Assembly: GCF_025567265.1 (NCBI RefSeq)
Contig: NZ_JAOQJW010000010.1
Span: 58,487-122,486, forward strand
Source: Dorea_A amylophila
Lineage (GTDB): Bacteria > Bacillota > Clostridia > Lachnospirales > Lachnospiraceae
DNA length: 64,000 bases
Direction of reading: 5' to 3'
In this document: positions 60,587 through 64,000 of the stretch, piece after piece
How positions within the stretch are numbered: position 1 is the stretch's first letter
How the letters are laid out: each line of letters opens with the position of its first letter
The notes under the pieces: model-generated
The model's database searches: none
Seen by the model: only the letters and a program-made list of their open reading frames with translations
Told to the model about the DNA's origin: nothing
Position numbers and translations under genes: made by a program

Positions 60587-61243
60587 ATGGCAAAAAAGAA
60601 AATATATGCAGTAAGAAAAGGACATAAGACAGGATTATTTGAGACCTGGGCAGAGTGTCAGAAAGCGACGTCCGGATACTCCGGAGCAGAGTTCAGAGGC
60701 TTCACAGACAGGGAAGAAGCGATGGCATTCTTGCAAATGTCAACTACTGCAAATGTATCTAAGAATGAAGAAAAAGAAGCAGCAGGAATTGTTGAAGTGC
60801 CGGAAAATATGGTGATTGCCTATGTGGACGGAAGCTTTGAAAAAAGCATCGGAAGATATGCATTTGGCTGTGTGATCCTGACACCGGCCGGAGAAGAATT
60901 CAGAAAATCCGGAAGCGGCTGTGATCCGGAAGGCGTGAAGATCCGGAACGTTGCAGGAGAAATGCTCGGCGCGATGAATGCAGTGCAATGGGCGAAAGAG
61001 CATGAGTATCCGGCAGTAGAGATCCGCTATGATTACGAAGGTGTGGAAAAATGGGTGACAGGCGTGTGGCGGGCCAAGACACCGCTTACCAGCAAGTATG
61101 CGGCACATATGCAGGAAGCAGCAGAGCAGATAAAGATATCTTTCTGCAAAGTCGCAGCGCATACAGGAAATCATTATAACGAAGAAGCGGATCAGCTTGC
61201 GAAAAGTGCGTTGCTTCGTACGGATGAAAATGTGAGTATATAG
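60587..61243 (+). CDS. rnhA: Ribonuclease H1 with N-terminal hybrid-binding domain
   Basis: A 218-aa enzyme that cuts RNA in RNA-DNA hybrids. Residues 3-46 are the hybrid-binding domain (KIYAVRKGHKTGLFETWAEC, then SGAEFRGFTDREEA). The catalytic domain has Asp in IAYVDGSFEKS near residue 80, Glu in GEMLGAMNAVQW near 124, Asp in IRYDYEGVEKW near 145, and Asp in HTGNHYNEEADQLAK near 205. All four acidic residues are present. It is co-transcribed with recQ. Confidence 0.93.
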   Translation: MAKKKIYAVRKGHKTGLFETWAECQKATSGYSGAEFRGFTDREEAMAFLQMSTTANVSKNEEKEAAGIVEVPENMVIAYVDGSFEKSIGRYAFGCVILTPAGEEFRKSGSGCDPEGVKIRNVAGEMLGAMNAVQWAKEHEYPAVEIRYDYEGVEKWVTGVWRAKTPLTSKYAAHMQEAAEQIKISFCKVAAHTGNHYNEEADQLAKSALLRTDENVSI

Positions 61244-61252
61244 AGGAAGCAG

Positions 61253-61286
61253 ATGCAGTTTACATGAAGATGTGAACTGCATTTTC
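61253..61286 (+). terminator. Rho-independent terminator
   Basis: ATGCAGTTTACAT pairs with ATGTGAACTGCAT (one mismatch) around GAAG, followed by a short T tract. Confidence 0.75.
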
Positions 61287-61412
61287 AGCAAAAATACATA
61301 CAGAATTCATAAAGTGTTAATACAATATTGGCATATTCTGGTGTATACTAAATACAAATAATAGATAAAATCAGAATGTAACAGTAGAATGCAGCTGATA
61401 AGGAGGAACTCT

Positions 61413-63851
61413 ATGAAAAAAAACGACAGGCGAAAACGAAAACTGCAGGAAGAAGCCTGTGATTATGAAATAGAACGTACACCGACAACTAGATACGAGC
61501 CGGATTATGAGGAAGGCCTGACGTCGGCGCAGGCAGAAGAACACAGGCGTGACGGGTGGGGCAACATATCAGTCGATCCTCCGGCGCAGACAACGGAAGA
61601 GATTATTAAAGAAAATGTATTTACATATTTTAATCTGATCTTTCTGGTCCTGGCGATTCTTCTGATAATTGTGGGCTCGTTCCGTAACCTGACATTCCTT
61701 CCGGTTATCATTTTTAATACACTGATCGGTATCATACAGGAAATCCGTTCCAAAAAGACACTGGAAAAATTAAATATGCTAAATGCACCACATGCAACAG
61801 TGGTCAGAGACGGAAAGACTTCACGGGTCAATTCGGAGAGTCTGGTTCTGGATGATATTGTAATCTTTAAAGCAGGAAATCAGGTCTGTGCTGATGCAGA
61901 AGTGGTACATGGAAGTGTGCAGGTCAATGAATCTCTTTTGACAGGAGAATCAGATGAGATTACCAAGAATCCGGGAGATCATCTGATGTCGGGAAGTTTT
62001 ATTGTGGCAGGAGAATGTCATGCAAGACTGGATGCAGTAGGTGTGGATTCCTACATTTCCAAACTGACACTGGAAGCAAAAGCAATGCAGAAAGGTGAGC
62101 AGTCAGAAATGATCCGTTCACTTGACAAACTGGTAAAATTTGTCGGTATCGCATTGATCCCGATCGGAATTATACTGTTCGTGCAGAGCTTCTTCTTTAA
62201 CGGAGATCCATTCCGAAGCAGTATTACTTCTATGGTGGCGGCTGTGATCGGTATGATTCCGGAAGGGTTATACCTTCTTGCGAGTGTAGCAATGGCAGTC
62301 AGCGCAATGCGTCTGGCAAAACAGAAGGTTTTACTTCACGATATGAAGAGTATTGAGACCCTTGCAAGAGTTAATGTGCTTTGCGTTGATAAGACCGGAA
62401 CGATCACAGAGACAAACATGAGTGTAAAGGATGTGGTTCCGACATTAAATTATAAAAAAGATGAAATGCCGGAACTTCCGAAAATGCTCGGTGATTTTGC
62501 GAAAGCAATGAGCAGTGATAACATCACTATGGAGGCGTTAAAAGAATATTTTAAAGAAGGAACAGGAAAAAAGGCTGAGTCTGTAACTCCATTTACATCC
62601 GCAATCAAATACAGTGGTGTCACATACGAAGAGGAAGTGCATGTACTTGGAGCACCGGAATTCGTGCTGAGAGATGATTTTGATAAATATAAAGAAGAGA
62701 TTGAAGGGTATGCAGGAAAAGGAAACCGTGTGCTGGTATTCGGTACGTATGACGGAGAACTGGACGGAAAAGCACTGACCGGCAAGGTAACGCCGCTTGG
62801 ATATGTCCTTCTTGCCAATCCAATCCGAAAAGAAGCACCGGAGACATTTGCTTACTTTGCAGAACAGGGTGTAGAAGTGAAAGTTATATCCGGAGATAAT
62901 CCCATGACCGTTTCTGAAGTGGCAAAAGAAGCCGGAATTGCAAATGCAGACCGTTATGTCGATGCAGCGACTCTTCACAGTGATGCAGAGATTGCAGATG
63001 CGGTTGCCAATTATACAGTATTCGGACGTGTAACACCGGATCAGAAACGTAAATTCGTACACGCTCTTAAAGACCAGGGCAAGACAGTAGCAATGACAGG
63101 AGACGGTGTCAACGACGTACTGGCATTGAAAGATGCCGACTGCAGTGTAGCCATGGCATCCGGAAGTGACGCGGCAGTACAGGCTTCGCAGGTGGTATTA
63201 TTGGAGTCCAACTTTGCATGTATGCCGTCGGTAGTAATGGAAGGAAGACGGGTGGTTAATAACATCCAGCGTTCAGCCAGTCTGTTCCTGGTGAAGAATA
63301 TCTTCTCCTTCCTGTTGTCCTTATTCTCCGTAGTGCTGATGATTACCTATCCGATGGAACCATCCCAGATATCGCTGATCAGCATGTTTACGATCGGAGT
63401 ACCTGGATTCTTCCTGGCGTTCCAGCCAAATAAAGAAAGAATACAGGGACATTTCCTGACCAATGTATTCCTGAAGGCATTGCCGGCAGGTCTGACCGAT
63501 GTACTGATGGTCGGCGCACTGGTTGTGTTCGGTAAGACATTTGGCGTAAATACTACAGATATCTCGACAGCAGCAACGATGTTGCTTCTGATCGTAGGAT
63601 TCATCATCCTGTTCAATATCTGTAAACCGGTCAATATCTTCCGCGGTGTAGTCTGGGGAGGATGCCTGACCGGCTGTATCTTATGTATCATCTTCCTGCC
63701 GAAATTATTCGCAATTACAGGAATGTCAACGAAGTGTATCATGTTATTCGTAGTATTCTCGATTGCAACCGAGGCAGTACTGCGATACCTGACACTTCTG
63801 GTAAAAGGATTGCGGAAAGGATATCGGAAGATAAGGCATAGAGAAGAATAA
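61413..63851 (+). CDS. P-type cation-transporting ATPase
   Basis: An 812-aa ATPase. The start at ATG 61413 follows AAGGAGG; the 61389 start does not. Two helices (about 60-110) precede the actuator domain with SLLTGESDEI near residue 180. The membrane motif is VAAVIGMIPEGLYLLASV near residue 285, with PEGL in the ion site as in P2-type pumps. The phosphorylation site DKTGTITETN is near residue 328. GDGVNDVLALKDADCSVAMASGSDAA is near residue 560. Six helices lie in the C-terminal part. It resembles the CtpE-like calcium/magnesium group. There is no N-terminal heavy-metal domain. Confidence 0.92.
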   Translation: MKKNDRRKRKLQEEACDYEIERTPTTRYEPDYEEGLTSAQAEEHRRDGWGNISVDPPAQTTEEIIKENVFTYFNLIFLVLAILLIIVGSFRNLTFLPVIIFNTLIGIIQEIRSKKTLEKLNMLNAPHATVVRDGKTSRVNSESLVLDDIVIFKAGNQVCADAEVVHGSVQVNESLLTGESDEITKNPGDHLMSGSFIVAGECHARLDAVGVDSYISKLTLEAKAMQKGEQSEMIRSLDKLVKFVGIALIPIGIILFVQSFFFNGDPFRSSITSMVAAVIGMIPEGLYLLASVAMAVSAMRLAKQKVLLHDMKSIETLARVNVLCVDKTGTITETNMSVKDVVPTLNYKKDEMPELPKMLGDFAKAMSSDNITMEALKEYFKEGTGKKAESVTPFTSAIKYSGVTYEEEVHVLGAPEFVLRDDFDKYKEEIEGYAGKGNRVLVFGTYDGELDGKALTGKVTPLGYVLLANPIRKEAPETFAYFAEQGVEVKVISGDNPMTVSEVAKEAGIANADRYVDAATLHSDAEIADAVANYTVFGRVTPDQKRKFVHALKDQGKTVAMTGDGVNDVLALKDADCSVAMASGSDAAVQASQVVLLESNFACMPSVVMEGRRVVNNIQRSASLFLVKNIFSFLLSLFSVVLMITYPMEPSQISLISMFTIGVPGFFLAFQPNKERIQGHFLTNVFLKALPAGLTDVLMVGALVVFGKTFGVNTTDISTAATMLLLIVGFIILFNICKPVNIFRGVVWGGCLTGCILCIIFLPKLFAITGMSTKCIMLFVVFSIATEAVLRYLTLLVKGLRKGYRKIRHREE

Positions 63852-64000
63852 GTCGATTGGGATTTAATTTATTAACGTAGTTGGCCTCTCGATCCTTGAA
63901 GAAAACAGTATAAAGTGGTTCTGGTTCAGGTTCCATGCTCTAAGAAAAACTAAGAGAGCCAGAATCTCCTAAAAGCAAAGGAACTACGCTCAAACTCGGC
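63852..64000. other. No gene recognised at the right edge
   Basis: Only short, unsupported frames are seen here. CTCTAAG and CTAAGAG near 63938-63955 are weakly complementary. Confidence 0.4.

Overview
The window looks like chromosome of a Gram-positive anaerobe of the Clostridia, most likely Lachnospiraceae-like. This rests on clostridial-type gene content (hybrid cluster protein Hcp, Rrf2-controlled cysteine genes, two-subunit class I hydro-lyase, sortase-assembled pilus, LytTR/GHKL signalling), strong AGGAGG ribosome binding sites, and moderate GC with AT-rich islands. No rRNA or tRNA gene was recognised.

Layout. (1) 1-2.9 kb: LysR regulator, flavodoxin, carboxymuconolactone decarboxylase-cupin protein, a P-loop kinase and a peptide deformylase scrap. 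(2) 2.9-5.1 kb: a scar zone with a decayed gene, the 3' end of a group II intron, a two-gene cassette (small membrane protein plus DUF4393/Abi-alpha-like protein), and a broken 5' end of a low-molecular-weight phosphotyrosine phosphatase gene. (3) 5.1-13.5 kb: an 8.4-kb integrated element carrying AbiH and McrBC defence genes, a RepA-like initiator, a DnaC-like ATPase, Xis and a Tn916-type integrase. It is inserted in the 5' end of the phosphatase gene and flanked by a 13-bp direct repeat. (4) 14-18 kb: Na/Pi symporter behind a Pho-box-like promoter, and two GntR regulators. (5) 17.9-23.6 kb: a roughly 300-bp imperfect palindrome, then a pilus operon ordered VWA tip, inactive signal-peptidase-like chaperone, backbone pilin, class B sortase, basal pilin. 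This is the order of streptococcal FCT islands. (6) 23.9-32.1 kb: DASS dicarboxylate transporter with TtdAB-type dehydratase, FliB-like protein, cation/proton antiporter, a deleted HD-domain gene, an Rrf2 regulator, and PdxST for vitamin B6.

(7) 32.2-35.1 kb: BceAB-like ABC exporter driven by a MerR-type stretched promoter, then LacI-regulon debris. (8) 36-45.6 kb: an AT-rich peptide locus with GHKL kinase, two LytTR regulators, a previously unlisted 32-residue peptide gene with two cysteines, a radical SAM/SPASM maturase, a Wzm/Wzt-like ABC pair, a membrane protein and a second ABC exporter. A deleted IS1182-type element has duplicated a terminator inside it. (9) 45.6-52.5 kb: sulfur amino acid regulon with cysK, metY, an Rrf2 regulator, a rhodanese/TtcA fusion and two PLP lyases. 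Three promoters share a palindromic operator, and cysK is preceded by a tiny ORF encoding Cys-Cys-Cys-Ala-Cys. (10) 52.6-64 kb: NadA, an esterase whose C-terminus is supplied by a MITE (one of two 180-bp copies), ProX, endonuclease III, Hcp, RecQ, RNase H1 and a P-type ATPase.

The strongest candidates for new biology are the peptide/radical SAM locus (36-45.6 kb), the cysteine-rich leader ORF before cysK, the palindrome ahead of the pilus operon, and the defence cargo of the phosphatase-site element.
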